DNA of 64,000 bases from Saprospira sp. CCB-QB6 (GTDB lineage Bacteria > Bacteroidota > Bacteroidia > Chitinophagales > Saprospiraceae), in contig NZ_CP116808.1 in NCBI RefSeq assembly GCF_028464065.1, positions 434,001-498,000 on the forward strand, given 5' to 3'. The translations under genes were made by a program, and so were the position numbers. Positions 16,401 to 25,773 of the stretch are shown one piece after another (the stretch's first letter is position 1; each line of letters starts with the position of its first letter). Under the pieces are notes generated by a model. It saw only the letters and a list, made by a program, of their open reading frames with translations, made no database searches and was not told the origin of the DNA.

Positions 16401-19400
16401 CACTATCAGGAATTGCCATAACAGTAGCTGTATCGCGAATAATTGAGGTACATAAAGTGCTGAGGTCAGTATAGCTATAGCTTACTACTTCGTTATTATG
16501 TGCTGCTACAGGATCATAGGCCAAAGCAGCTAAATCAAGGTTGGGTCCTGTACTTGTGAACGTTCCTCCTTGAGGACTGGGGTTAAGTGCAATAGCTGCT
16601 GCATTAGAGCAATAAAGAGAATCTAGATTTGTAAAGCTCACAATAGGGTGAGGCTTCACCTTAATTGGCATTTGAATACTATCTGTACAGCCCGTACTTG
16701 CATCAGTATACACATAGCGTACATTATATGCGCCAGGGGTAACCAGTTGAGGGTTGAAAGTATAAGTAGAGTCTACAACATAGCTAATGCCAGGACCAAT
16801 CATAGATCCTGAACCACCTGCTATACAACCCGTTTGTGATAGGTCTTCAACTTTAACATCATCCAGTGTAATTCCCTGAGCATCTATACCCGACGCATTT
16901 TGGAAAGCAAAATTAAAGCTTCCAGTTACTCCTGTGTGGAGATAATCAAAAGAGTAGGGATTATAGAAAGTTTGATGAATAGCAGTGTCTCCAATTTGGA
17001 TACCAGCTTGTTGGGCACTGATACTTTGTCCTTGCCCCATATAGACATTGATTTGAGCTGGATCACAAGGAGGAGGAGTACAGTTATCGGCTTTAGCAAA
17101 GAAACTAATGCGATATGTATGCCCAGTGACGAGATTAAGCGTAGGGGTAAACAACCATGCATCTTCCACATCGTTAGAGCTATTTACATAGGCTGCCCCC
17201 ACACCAGAATAGGGAGCAATAGTTGTTCTCACCCAAGGGTTACCGCTTGCACTATTATTCAAAGCCAACCACCCACCTGGAGGGAAAGCCAAAGAATCAA
17301 AGTTAGCAAATAGAATATCCTGTCCACCAGAGACAAACTGAGCGCAGACTGGGTTAGGAGAAACCTCTAGTGTTACAATAGAATCATTTGTACAATAGCT
17401 AGACTGTAATAAGGGAGTTACAGAAAGCTGAGGCAAAGCATTAACTACAAAAGTATCTATTGCTTCATAGCTACAACCAAAAATTGTATCTGTTACGATA
17501 TGTGTCACCACTTGATTTCCTGGAACTAATGGCCCAGGATTAAAAAACAGGCCTCCCTGTGCTACACCATTAACCAACCATAAGCTCGTAAAATTACTTC
17601 CTTGAGTACTAATGTTGATTGGGTCAATAGGGTCTGAAGCACAATAAATAGTGCTCATACTAGCAGGCAAGAAACTAGGGTCAAGTGGTTCAGGAATCGT
17701 AATTTGTTTTGTATCAGAGTTTTGACAAACTGCTCCCTGTTTAATATAAGTCAAGTCATAAGTAGTATTACTAGACTCTGGACTATGCACATCAAAAGGA
17801 TTCAAAATGTTATTTACTAATGTGTCTCCAGCTGCATAAGCTGCAGTTCCACCAGAAAGGGTAAAGATTCCTCCACTGGGAGCTCCTCCAAGGAGAAAGA
17901 GTTCATTCTCTTCGCAATAAATATCATTCACGATACTATCAATAATTTCTACTTGGAAAGTATCCTCAATAAATATTGGTGTAACGATAGAACCAACTAC
18001 ATACTCTACTGTGTCTACAGGAGTACCAAAAACGTACTCTACTTTTCGATAAACATATTCTAAACTTAGCGTATCATAGTTACCTGGGACTGCTGTGGGG
18101 TCATAATTATACTCTTCTAAGTTAGTAGCAGAGTTCACAGTTGTCAAGCCAGCAGCAGCTGTATTACCAACTACCATAATATTGATTGTATCGCTAAAGC
18201 TTACACCAGCTTGGATTGGAATGTTAGGCCCATCAAAGTAGCTGTAGAGTCCTGTTTCACGACCAAAGTTAGCAAAGGTTTCTGTTCGACAAATAGAGTC
18301 CCGAATTCCTATCGATTGAGGAGCCTCTATCACTTCGATAGAATCTTCTACTGAATTTTCACAACCACCATTGTTAATAACATAAGTCATAGCATGCGTT
18401 CCTAAACCTGCATTAGGTGGCAAGAAATCTATAGGAGCCCCTGCGGGGAAGGTAAAGCTGCCACTAAATCCAATGGTACCTACTGCTTCCCACTGACTAG
18501 GTTGTGCTGAATATGGATAAACGCGGTAAACAAGGTTTTTCAATAGCTCTCTATCTTGAGAAATAGAGATTGGATTAAACTGTATACTATCTAGAAATAC
18601 ACCTCTAGCATCAACCCAGGCAGTATCTGTATCTGTTAGCGGGCAGGTAGAACCATTGGTATAAGTATTTACATAATTGTAAATTACTTTTACATTTTGC
18701 ACTTGATCGCTACCATAACTTCCATAAGTCGCAGCTGTTGGATAAAAGGTTGAGCCACTAAATGCCCCAGGAATCAGGGTATTTGCAGCTATAGTAGAAC
18801 CTCCTGAGGCTCCAGTATATTCTGCTGTAAAGAAACCTCCTGTTGGAGTCCCTGTTAGTTCAATTGAATCTCCATTAGAACATATAACTCCAGGCAATCC
18901 AGATATTTCTAAATTTTCATTATGAACAAGAACAAAAGAAGTAAAAAAGGTATCTGCATTAGCAGCAGAAGTCATCATCATAAAACTTTCCTGGGCCCAT
19001 GCAGGGATTCCCAAACGGATCACTCCAGTGTAAACAATATCAGAACCATAGGTTTGAGCCTGTAGCCCATTAGTTTCAATAGGTACAAGAACATAATTAT
19101 TGGTTACATCTCGTAAATAGATAGAATCGACATAAAATGGCATATTGTTGACTTGGAGCTGTAATGTATCAGCTACACAGGCTTCAAGACTTGGAGCTAC
19201 AGGGTTTTCGTTAAAAATGTCTACGGAAGGATCTTCAAAGACTAACATGATATCATCAGCAATAAAGTTACAACCTAAAGTGTCATATCGATAGTAAACT
19301 TGATGATATCCTGCCCCAGATATGGAAGGATCAAAGCTTTCATTTCCAATACCAAATAGTCCTGAGTTTGCATTCAAGCTAGCATCAAAAGGCTGGCTAT

Positions 19401-22400
19401 AGAAGCTGTCATTTAATGACTGACGAATACTTGAAGGCTGAACAGCATCATATAAGCTTACGGCTGCACCAGTTGGTGTTAAAGGACTAATACCTGCTGC
19501 TGAAAGTGTTAGGTCAAATCCAGTAGGCGCAGCTACATTAGATAAACTAATCGTAGCAGAAGTGTCTGTACAGCCAGTTGCTGCATCAACCATTTCTAGA
19601 GTGTAATTGCCAGGAATATTATTTACCAAAAAGTTTGGAGTCGTCGCAGAAAGAATAGGCTGATCATTCAGCAACCACTGAAACTGACAACCTGCACAAC
19701 CTCCGCCCATACGGTAAATCGTTAGCGTATCTCCATCACAAATATTAGCCTTTGTAGAGCTTACAGGAATGCTCAAGCCATTAAGACGATTTAGGGCAAC
19801 TTGATTCGATAAAGCAGCACACCCAAGTTGCGTTACCTCTAAAGAATATACTCCTACAGAGTCTGTTTCATAGAAAGGTGTTGTGTTACTTGTATTTAAT
19901 CCATAGAGTGGTGCCGCAGAGCCCCCTTTCAACCACTGATAACTACAACCTACACAGTTAGAAGAATCAGTATAACTAAGTTCCACAGTTCCTCCAGGAC
20001 CACAAATCGCTGTAGCATTAGAAGTTACAAATGGATTAAGGTCCACTTCTCGTACAGTTACAGTGTTTGACTCTTCAATACATCCTCTAGAGTCAGTCAT
20101 CCGCAATTTGAAAAAACCACCTTCAGTAGTCGTATAAGCATTCGCATTAGAAGGCACCAAAGGAGATCCCCCTCTAAACCACTGGAAGGTACAGCCTAGG
20201 TTGCAGTACAAACTCCCAGAAGTCACCGAATCAATTTGAAGGTCTACAGGACTATTATTACATACAATACTGTCTGGGCTATTAGGATCAATTTCAATTG
20301 CTAGATCATAAGAACCATCTAAAATACTTTCCACAATAGAGGTATCTTGACAACCATTAGCATAAGTTACTGCTACACTATAAGTTCCTGCATCAGAAGG
20401 ATCTGAAACAATAAAAAACGTGTCGTTTAAGGCTCCAAAAACAGGAACATTATTTCTCATCCACGTATAAGTACAAGAACTACATTGAGATGTTGTTAAA
20501 GTAGAACTTTGGCCATCACAAACATAAGGTGAACTACTGTTAATGTTAATTGCTGGGGTCACTAAAGCCAAGGAAGCAATGTTTATCGTATCAGAATTTA
20601 CAAAGCAACCATTATTATTGCTTTCTACTCTAGCGTAGAAAGAGCCTCCAACATTAGTTGTATAACTAGAATTAGTATTACTTAATGTTGTAAGGTCTAA
20701 ACCATTCGTAGCATTTACCCACTGATACTCACAACCGATACAAAGCGTTACAGACAAAGTTGCCTCATCACCTGGACAAATAGCCAATTTATCAGTACTT
20801 GCATTAACACTATCTACAGCAGCTTTTTGTATAACTACCTGATTAGTTATGGCAAAACAACCTGGAGCATTTACTTCTACATAGTAGTTTCCTGCTTGGC
20901 TAGCACTATATGCGGAACCTATAGCACCTGATACTGCAATTCCATTTCGATACCACTGATAAGTCCAACCTACCTCTGTTGCAGTAGTAATGGTTACAGA
21001 ATCACCTGGACAGACTGTTTCAGTTGTATTTCCTGCCAAAGTTGCTGCCGTTGGAGCAAAACCAGCTGTATCTATCACGATAGTATCAGAAGATAAAACA
21101 CAACCACTACTGTGTAATACCTCTACCCAATACGCACCTGTTGATGTTGCAGTAAAACTAGAACCAACATAGCCACTTTGCATTGTGGAACCTTTATACC
21201 ACTGATAACCAATATAATCTGGCTCCACCACCACATTTAAGGTTGAAGTCCCATTAGGCACACAAATACTATCCGCAGTAGCTAGAATTTGAGGTGCATT
21301 AAGCACAGTGTATGTTACATCTACAAGATTGGTTGCATACTCACATCCATCTTCATTAGTCAAAATTGCATAATAGGTATCAGCTGCAGATCCTCCAGTT
21401 AAGGTAATAGTCCGCCCCAAACCAACAGTATCATTATTACTATCATACCAAACATAACTACAAGAAGCACAAGCCGTAGCTGTCAATTCTACAATAGAGT
21501 CATTACACATTGGATTGGGCGAGGCTGTAGCAATCGCCCCCTGTCCCTCCAATGAAGGTACTGCTAAAATAGGAGCAGAAGATCCTCTACAACCATTACT
21601 ATCAATAACATTAACATAATATCCTCCAGAAGTATTCACCGTAAAATTTGGACTTGTAGATCCATTACTCCAAGCAAAACTACATGAAGGACAAGAAGTA
21701 GGATCCACATGAAGTGTCACGGGCGCTCCATCGCAAAGAGGCAAGTAAATTCCCGTTATTGCCACCGAATCCGCAGTTTCTACAATAGGCTGCACCTGAT
21801 TGTAATTAACAAGTGTTATTGTGTCGTGTTCTACACAATCATACTGCTCTACAGAAAAAATATAGTCCCCATCTTGACTAACAGATATATTTGTTCCAGA
21901 CTGTCCAGTATTCCAACTATAACTACAATTTGAACAAGCTACTGTTGTCGCATCCAAACTAACAAAATCGCCCAAACAAGAAGCTATAGAATTCCCCTGC
22001 ACAATAGTAGGCTCCAAAGAAGGCCTGACCTGATAATATACAGTATCTCTTCCCTCACAACCATTATAATGTCCAGCTACAATAACCATCGTATCTTGTA
22101 AAAGATCAATTCGATGTGGCCCCTCACCAGAAAAAGATAGGTGGCTAGGCCAACTGTAAGTCAAAGGATAAGGACATGAAGAACAACTCGCCTCTACATC
22201 TAAAGTATCTCCATAACAATAAGGCCCTACAGCCGTATCTGGCTCCAAAACTGGAGAAGGATCAATAACATTTACGGTCGCAGGCAAATTATCACTTAAT
22301 ACAAGCTGATAAGCCCCAAAAAGACATGTTGAAGGATTCGTACCAGAACCTAAAAAACATACATACTGCTCCAATGTTACCGTAACATCTAAATTTGTTG

Positions 22401-25278
22401 GCATTGAAGGAGATGTCAAGTAGGTGAGCTGATTCCCACCAGGAGTTGTAGAAAGTGTTCTTGTTCCATCAAACCAATCGTAGGTTATTCGTAAACTACC
22501 ATCGGCAATAGCTGCTGCATCCTGATTGTCTACTACCTCCAAAATGATATTATCCCCCATACAAACATCTCCAGATACTGGGGTTGTATTTAAAACGAAG
22601 GTCCCACAATCCTCAAATTCAAATAACTCTGTATCCGTAGCCGTACAGCTATTTACATCTGTTACCGTCAGTGTTAATGTAGAGGTTTCCCCATCCAAAG
22701 GATTGTCAAAAGTATACTCCGAGCCATTAGAACTAATGCTATGAGCTAATACAGGGGAAGCCGACCAGCTATAAGCATAACTCCCGCCCTGACTAGGATC
22801 AGGCGAAGCCTGTACAGGAATAGGATTCCCCGTAACACAATAAGTTCTTCCCGAATGAGGAATATCTGCAACAGTTTCTGGATAAAACTCTATATCTATA
22901 GTTGCTACCGCCTCACACTGCCCAGAACCCGCTATATATGAATATGTCACCGTCTCCGTAGAACTCCCCCCAACATTACTATGCATATCACTCAAAGTTG
23001 TCGGATTCGTCGCACCAGCAATAGTTACTCCGTTTTTCTCCCAACGAGAAAAACTACCTCCAGATGTAGAACCTGACAAAACTACAGCCTCACTCGAACA
23101 GAAAGGCCCTGTACCATTTGTTGTACTCAAAGTTACTGTAGGCTGAGGATCTACCTGTACCTCAAACCAATGCACAGAAGGGCAATCCGTTCCTGCAGCA
23201 TCTACATCTACCCGGTAAACATAAGTTCCTGCCGTAGTGAATGGTCCTACATAAACCTCCTTATTGTCATTGAAATATAAAGCCGCTGGAGCAGCAGCTG
23301 GACCACTGACAAATTGCCAATCAATATCTGCCGCATTTGACGGGAAATCAAAATCAGGATCACTTTCCGATAAAGCCAAAACAGTATAATCCCCCTGACA
23401 TATATTACTCACCATCGCAGAGTTATCATAGCTTATATTATCTACATAAGGAGTAATTATACACTTTATATCCGCTGTCCAACCATCATAATGATAACTT
23501 CCATTAGAATGAAACTTAAACGTTAAACAACCTGTAGGATTCGTAGCCGTTATCGTTCCAGGTACATTTGAACCATAATTAGATGATCCATAAAGACCAT
23601 AGGGAGAACCATTATAGCCATAATACTCGTCAATCATAGTAGCCGAAGTATTTGTCCCATCATATACCTGTAAATAATCTTCTGTCGGTGTGTAATAAGA
23701 AGTCTCCAACTCAAAAGAAGTAAATACAACCTGCAGCATGGCCCCAGGAGTACCCGGACAAATAGTTCTAGTATAATCTTTATTATTCTGATATTCACCG
23801 CCCTGCCCCCTATGATCTGTAAAATTACCATCGCAACGATTATCTGTCGGTTGGATTAGATCATCTATCTGTATCTCAGTGGTGTTATCCCCCCCAATAA
23901 CAGGCCCTACAGTACTCACAGAAGTAACATTATACGGCCCCGCAGCAAACACAAAACTATCCTTCACTTCCACACTTACCGCAACAGTCGCTCCTGTACA
24001 TTGATTATTATCCTTAATACTCAAAGTATAATCATAAGAACCAGAAGGCGCAGAAGGAGTAGAACTAGTAGTCACAGAACTCACAGACGGAGTTCCTACA
24101 GCCGCATTTACAGGGTCACTAGAAGTCCATGTAGCCGTATAGGGCGAAGCTATACTGCCCGAAATATTCGCCCCTAAGTTAATTGTTTCCCCCAAACAAA
24201 TACTCGTTGAATTCGTGGTTGCTGTATAAGAAGGTTTTGCAAAAATCGTAAAACCACTAGATACACTTGCAATACAACCATTCAAATTCCCAGTTAATGT
24301 AACTGTCTCAGTCCCTGCAGCAGTATGCAAATCGTTAAAAACCGGAGTAGTCTGTCCCCCTCCCGACTCATCAGGGTCTGATGTCGCTCCATGCGTAACC
24401 GACCAAGACCAAATTATTCCATTTGGACAAGTACCCGACAAACAAAGAGAGGGAGAAGTAGTTACACTAGTCACCCCTCCTGCACAAATATCAGCTGCCG
24501 ATATTGGATTCAAAACAGGCACATCCTGAACCGTCACAGGAACAGGCTGAGAATGCACACAATAATTATCTGTGGTTGTAACCAATGTATAGGTTGTAGA
24601 AGAAGTAGGACTAACCACTAAGTTAGCTCCCGCCGTTCCTATCGAACTAGCCCCATCAAACCATTCATAACTATATGTAGGACAAGATACACAGTTGCTC
24701 GCACTCGCATCAATATCCGTTGACTCTCCATTACAAATACTCAATTCAGTAGGATCTAGCGTAACATCAGCAATAGGATCTGTCAAGTTAATCTGGATAT
24801 AATAAATGCCTCCATTATCATTATTCGAATCAGCAGCTCCTGTATACTCCAATCTTAGCATTATGGTTGTACCAGCATAAGCTGCGTCAATTTCCAGCAC
24901 CGGATAATTAGTACCAACTGTCCCTCCACTAAGTGGATGTGTATTACTTATACCACCAGCACCCGTAGTATTCAAAGACAAATCTGGACTTGAGGTTTCA
25001 AGCCCCCAAGTAATGTTAGACCAAGATCCCCCCGCAGCTAATGACAAATTTGTTCCTCCCGATGTACAATAATTAAATTGATAATCAGGAGTTGCCATTG
25101 ATCCAGAAGGCGACTGATAAGGATCTGTGAGCGGCTCTCTATGAATACAATTCCCATTGGCATCATTTACCGCAAAAAGATAGCCTGTAGCTGGCAATGA
25201 ACAGTTTTGCGCCCAAGAAGCACTGGCCCATAACAGTAGGCCAAAAGTAAAAACCGTTTGTAAAAGTTTGTGTAGCAT
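13432..25278 (-). CDS. Giant T9SS-secreted adhesin-like protein, 3948 aa
   Basis: Start: ATG at 25278 gives the signal peptide MLHKLLQTVFTFGLLLWAS. The frame stays open another 288 bp upstream, but only through repeat DNA. A beta domain (25-170) leads into many Ig-like/SprB-like units. A CUB-like domain lies at about 478-610 (YLQVYDGTNTSATMI). About 12 Ig-like units carry a C-x-x-C-x-[YF]-x-W signature, for example CVGCSYQW and CIGCEYQW, between an ICxG start and a GC end. A choice-of-anchor-J-like domain follows (about 2650-2820), then a PKD domain (about 3320-3410, WIYGDGNSSVV), a MAM-like jelly roll (3420-3615) and an Omp28-like segment without its cysteines (3616-3745). The type A T9SS sorting domain ends the chain (3866-3948, LYPNPATEAFQVAF). 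It is probably exported to the surface for adhesion, gliding or prey contact; the role is inferred. The neighbouring giant is its paralogue. Confidence 0.9.
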   Translation of the reverse strand: MLHKLLQTVFTFGLLLWASASWAQNCSLPATGYLFAVNDANGNCIHREPLTDPYQSPSGSMATPDYQFNYCTSGGTNLSLAAGGSWSNITWGLETSSPDLSLNTTGAGGISNTHPLSGGTVGTNYPVLEIDAAYAGTTIMLRLEYTGAADSNNDNGGIYYIQINLTDPIADVTLDPTELSICNGESTDIDASASNCVSCPTYSYEWFDGASSIGTAGANLVVSPTSSTTYTLVTTTDNYCVHSQPVPVTVQDVPVLNPISAADICAGGVTSVTTSPSLCLSGTCPNGIIWSWSVTHGATSDPDESGGGQTTPVFNDLHTAAGTETVTLTGNLNGCIASVSSGFTIFAKPSYTATTNSTSICLGETINLGANISGSIASPYTATWTSSDPVNAAVGTPSVSSVTTSSTPSAPSGSYDYTLSIKDNNQCTGATVAVSVEVKDSFVFAAGPYNVTSVSTVGPVIGGDNTTEIQIDDLIQPTDNRCDGNFTDHRGQGGEYQNNKDYTRTICPGTPGAMLQVVFTSFELETSYYTPTEDYLQVYDGTNTSATMIDEYYGYNGSPYGLYGSSNYGSNVPGTITATNPTGCLTFKFHSNGSYHYDGWTADIKCIITPYVDNISYDNSAMVSNICQGDYTVLALSESDPDFDFPSNAADIDWQFVSGPAAAPAALYFNDNKEVYVGPFTTAGTYVYRVDVDAAGTDCPSVHWFEVQVDPQPTVTLSTTNGTGPFCSSEAVVLSGSTSGGSFSRWEKNGVTIAGATNPTTLSDMHSNVGGSSTETVTYSYIAGSGQCEAVATIDIEFYPETVADIPHSGRTYCVTGNPIPVQASPDPSQGGSYAYSWSASPVLAHSISSNGSEYTFDNPLDGETSTLTLTVTDVNSCTATDTELFEFEDCGTFVLNTTPVSGDVCMGDNIILEVVDNQDAAAIADGSLRITYDWFDGTRTLSTTPGGNQLTYLTSPSMPTNLDVTVTLEQYVCFLGSGTNPSTCLFGAYQLVLSDNLPATVNVIDPSPVLEPDTAVGPYCYGDTLDVEASCSSCPYPLTYSWPSHLSFSGEGPHRIDLLQDTMVIVAGHYNGCEGRDTVYYQVRPSLEPTIVQGNSIASCLGDFVSLDATTVACSNCSYSWNTGQSGTNISVSQDGDYIFSVEQYDCVEHDTITLVNYNQVQPIVETADSVAITGIYLPLCDGAPVTLHVDPTSCPSCSFAWSNGSTSPNFTVNTSGGYYVNVIDSNGCRGSSAPILAVPSLEGQGAIATASPNPMCNDSIVELTATACASCSYVWYDSNNDTVGLGRTITLTGGSAADTYYAILTNEDGCEYATNLVDVTYTVLNAPQILATADSICVPNGTSTLNVVVEPDYIGYQWYKGSTMQSGYVGSSFTATSTGAYWVEVLHSSGCVLSSDTIVIDTAGFAPTAATLAGNTTETVCPGDSVTITTATEVGWTYQWYRNGIAVSGAIGSAYSASQAGNYYVEVNAPGCFAITNQVVIQKAAVDSVNASTDKLAICPGDEATLSVTLCIGCEYQWVNATNGLDLTTLSNTNSSYTTNVGGSFYARVESNNNGCFVNSDTINIASLALVTPAININSSSPYVCDGQSSTLTTSQCSSCTYTWMRNNVPVFGALNDTFFIVSDPSDAGTYSVAVTYANGCQDTSIVESILDGSYDLAIEIDPNSPDSIVCNNSPVDLQIDSVTSGSLYCNLGCTFQWFRGGSPLVPSNANAYTTTEGGFFKLRMTDSRGCIEESNTVTVREVDLNPFVTSNATAICGPGGTVELSYTDSSNCVGCSYQWLKGGSAAPLYGLNTSNTTPFYETDSVGVYSLEVTQLGCAALSNQVALNRLNGLSIPVSSTKANICDGDTLTIYRMGGGCAGCQFQWLLNDQPILSATTPNFLVNNIPGNYTLEMVDAATGCTDTSATISLSNVAAPTGFDLTLSAAGISPLTPTGAAVSLYDAVQPSSIRQSLNDSFYSQPFDASLNANSGLFGIGNESFDPSISGAGYHQVYYRYDTLGCNFIADDIMLVFEDPSVDIFNENPVAPSLEACVADTLQLQVNNMPFYVDSIYLRDVTNNYVLVPIETNGLQAQTYGSDIVYTGVIRLGIPAWAQESFMMMTSAANADTFFTSFVLVHNENLEISGLPGVICSNGDSIELTGTPTGGFFTAEYTGASGGSTIAANTLIPGAFSGSTFYPTAATYGSYGSDQVQNVKVIYNYVNTYTNGSTCPLTDTDTAWVDARGVFLDSIQFNPISISQDRELLKNLVYRVYPYSAQPSQWEAVGTIGFSGSFTFPAGAPIDFLPPNAGLGTHAMTYVINNGGCENSVEDSIEVIEAPQSIGIRDSICRTETFANFGRETGLYSYFDGPNIPIQAGVSFSDTINIMVVGNTAAAGLTTVNSATNLEEYNYDPTAVPGNYDTLSLEYVYRKVEYVFGTPVDTVEYVVGSIVTPIFIEDTFQVEIIDSIVNDIYCEENELFLLGGAPSGGIFTLSGGTAAYAAGDTLVNNILNPFDVHSPESSNTTYDLTYIKQGAVCQNSDTKQITIPEPLDPSFLPASMSTIYCASDPIDPINISTQGSNFTSLWLVNGVAQGGLFFNPGPLVPGNQVVTHIVTDTIFGCSYEAIDTFVVNALPQLSVTPLLQSSYCTNDSIVTLEVSPNPVCAQFVSGGQDILFANFDSLAFPPGGWLALNNSASGNPWVRTTIAPYSGVGAAYVNSSNDVEDAWLFTPTLNLVTGHTYRISFFAKADNCTPPPCDPAQINVYMGQGQSISAQQAGIQIGDTAIHQTFYNPYSFDYLHTGVTGSFNFAFQNASGIDAQGITLDDVKVEDLSQTGCIAGGSGSMIGPGISYVVDSTYTFNPQLVTPGAYNVRYVYTDASTGCTDSIQMPIKVKPHPIVSFTNLDSLYCSNAAAIALNPSPQGGTFTSTGPNLDLAALAYDPVAAHNNEVVSYSYTDLSTLCTSIIRDTATVMAIPDSATFNGVDTSYCVYEDSIFLDFVPVFGAPLPGYFVGAGVYPDSAGAGVSVFYPDSAVIQSGRYGEFELRYIYPTNSICVDTAKIITRVDARPDLNFTNMPDSICLNAGAVQIRVNNHVITGAQGQIEYDTLVGIGPVFGGNFLPSLGLQDTLVARNFGVGWHHIDYSYTDRNGCSSSISDSFRVDTIPELYFTGLNADRVYCENETPSLLLAYQPYYPGSGYLEITSGPDTFNLDSSFYLIEPIRLVDTNSTTRLYDVYYTYTDLNGCTNELTDSFEVRPYPRIFMNISQSFCSADTIENLMPYVTPQGGIFTDDLVVTDIRQDSFLALNGNSGPRNITYYYYDTLTTCSNSDQQVVTLYNTPEVDFYALGGCVAANITFVEDTLASNLVAGVDSIWQIEWIYGDGNSSVVVPASGVSIPNQVHTYNTDGNYQVQLVVNNQNQCIDTMSNQLIVSPYVNTIHQTPYVEDFQVDAGGWYQEEADVLLPDSLALWQRAELVAPAINDPGNFAWVTAAQAPYTYGAGEHAWVYSPCFDFTQSWRPMIVLNTWRHTLNDIDGAIMEYYDNATNEWLRLGDPQVGINWYQTDFLLSRPGNQAGLSSPKGWTDSSSTWDNSRYRLDHLTGEDFVRFRIAFASDASTITTDGFEGFAFDSVWVGERNRNLLLEHFSNYYHVNTQGDSMDAINAYVYNDLVYNNNNGRDLNLIQYATDINSQDPLNVLNWEDNSARISYYGVSDNSSYRLNGTIRGVNFTEELDQWNIDYDMMQFADFNLQLDPIVFSGNTLQIDAEGEALKQLDSSDYSFHVVITEDRVSNYRGFPEMAVMRTILPDAAGVQYAQPWAVGEQFSYSGSWVYNLGSLDSNNLQAVAFIQDNATKQVLQVATTRDLTIYPPTGVLNEESIQSIGEELNGITLYPNPATEAFQVAFTKGLSEDCQWQLVDVLGRVLQDGTAQAGSLSIQVQTPNLSEGTYFFILKNGQAMAQRQVVIVRP

Positions 25279-25322
25279 AGACTGCTTGTTTTGATATGGT
25301 CTTTTTTTCTTTTTTCTTTTTA

Positions 25323-25436
25323 GGGGCCTCCCGCCTTCGGCGGGCGCTCCCTTACAGGGCTCGCTCTTCGCTCGGCCCTTCGCCAGCAAGCTGGCTCGGT
25401 CTGGCCCTAAGGGCCACCCTTTCAGGCAGCTAGGCC
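25323..25436 (+). repeat. Structured intergenic repeat, copy 6 (type A)
   Basis: The GGGGCCTCC end lies 44 bp upstream of the giant protein 1 ATG. Stem 1 is CCCGCCttcGGCGGG, stem 2 GCCAGCaaGCTGGC, and stem 3 GGCCCtaaGGGCC. It ends CAGCTAGGCC. Confidence 0.9.
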
Positions 25437-25569
25437 GCTCAGCCAATAAGCCAATAAGCCAAATTAAGCATTCTGCTATCGGCTGTTTGGGCCGCTTCCC
25501 TTTCTTGGCGCGAAGCCAATACGCTAAGCTCGAGGCGGCTTTGCCGCCCTTGGCCCAAAGGGCCAAAAT

Positions 25570-25689
25570 GGCCTAGCGATGGTAGGCAGTGCGGCAAAGC
25601 CGCAGACCCAGCAAAAACTTGTTTTTTGCGCAGGGCCGAGCGAACAGCGAGCTGCCGGACGTAGCGCCGCAGCTTTGCTGCGGAGGCCC
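25570..25689 (-). repeat. Structured intergenic repeat, copy 7 (type A)
   Basis: GGCCTAGCGATGG to GGAGGCCC on the plus strand. Stem 1 is CCGCAGCaaaGCTGCGG and stem 3 GCGGCtttGCCGC. Stem 2 is AT-rich: GCAAAAA pairs with TTTTTGC, a complete replacement of the GC stem with pairing retained. Confidence 0.9.
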
Positions 25690-25700
25690 AAAAACAATAT

Positions 25701-25763
25701 GCTTTTCTAGAAAAGCACATTTGCCTAAAGAGAGGCAAGTAGTAAACCTTTTGCTTTACTACT
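25701..25763 (-). terminator. Three consecutive hairpins after giant protein 2 gene
   Basis: AGTAGTAAA/TTTACTACT (25738-25763), TTGCCT/AGGCAA (25721-25738) and GCTTTTCTAGAAAAGC (25701-25716) lie in series 11 bp after the stop. The last is followed on the minus strand by ATATTGTTTTT, so it may terminate transcription. Confidence 0.5.
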
Positions 25764-25773
25764 CACCTGCTTA

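Larger units (their letters stand above)
25279..25773. other. Intergenic region between the two giant genes, with two repeats
   Basis: No gene is supported. It holds repeat copies 6 and 7 in opposite orientation and three hairpins after the upstream giant gene. The frame of giant protein 1 runs open through copy 6. Its codons there are repeat-derived and precede the signal peptide. Confidence 0.75.

Noticed and set aside
25279-25566. 96-codon N-terminal extension of giant protein 1
   Set aside because: Encoded by repeat copy 6 and lies ahead of a clear signal peptide starting at 25278.
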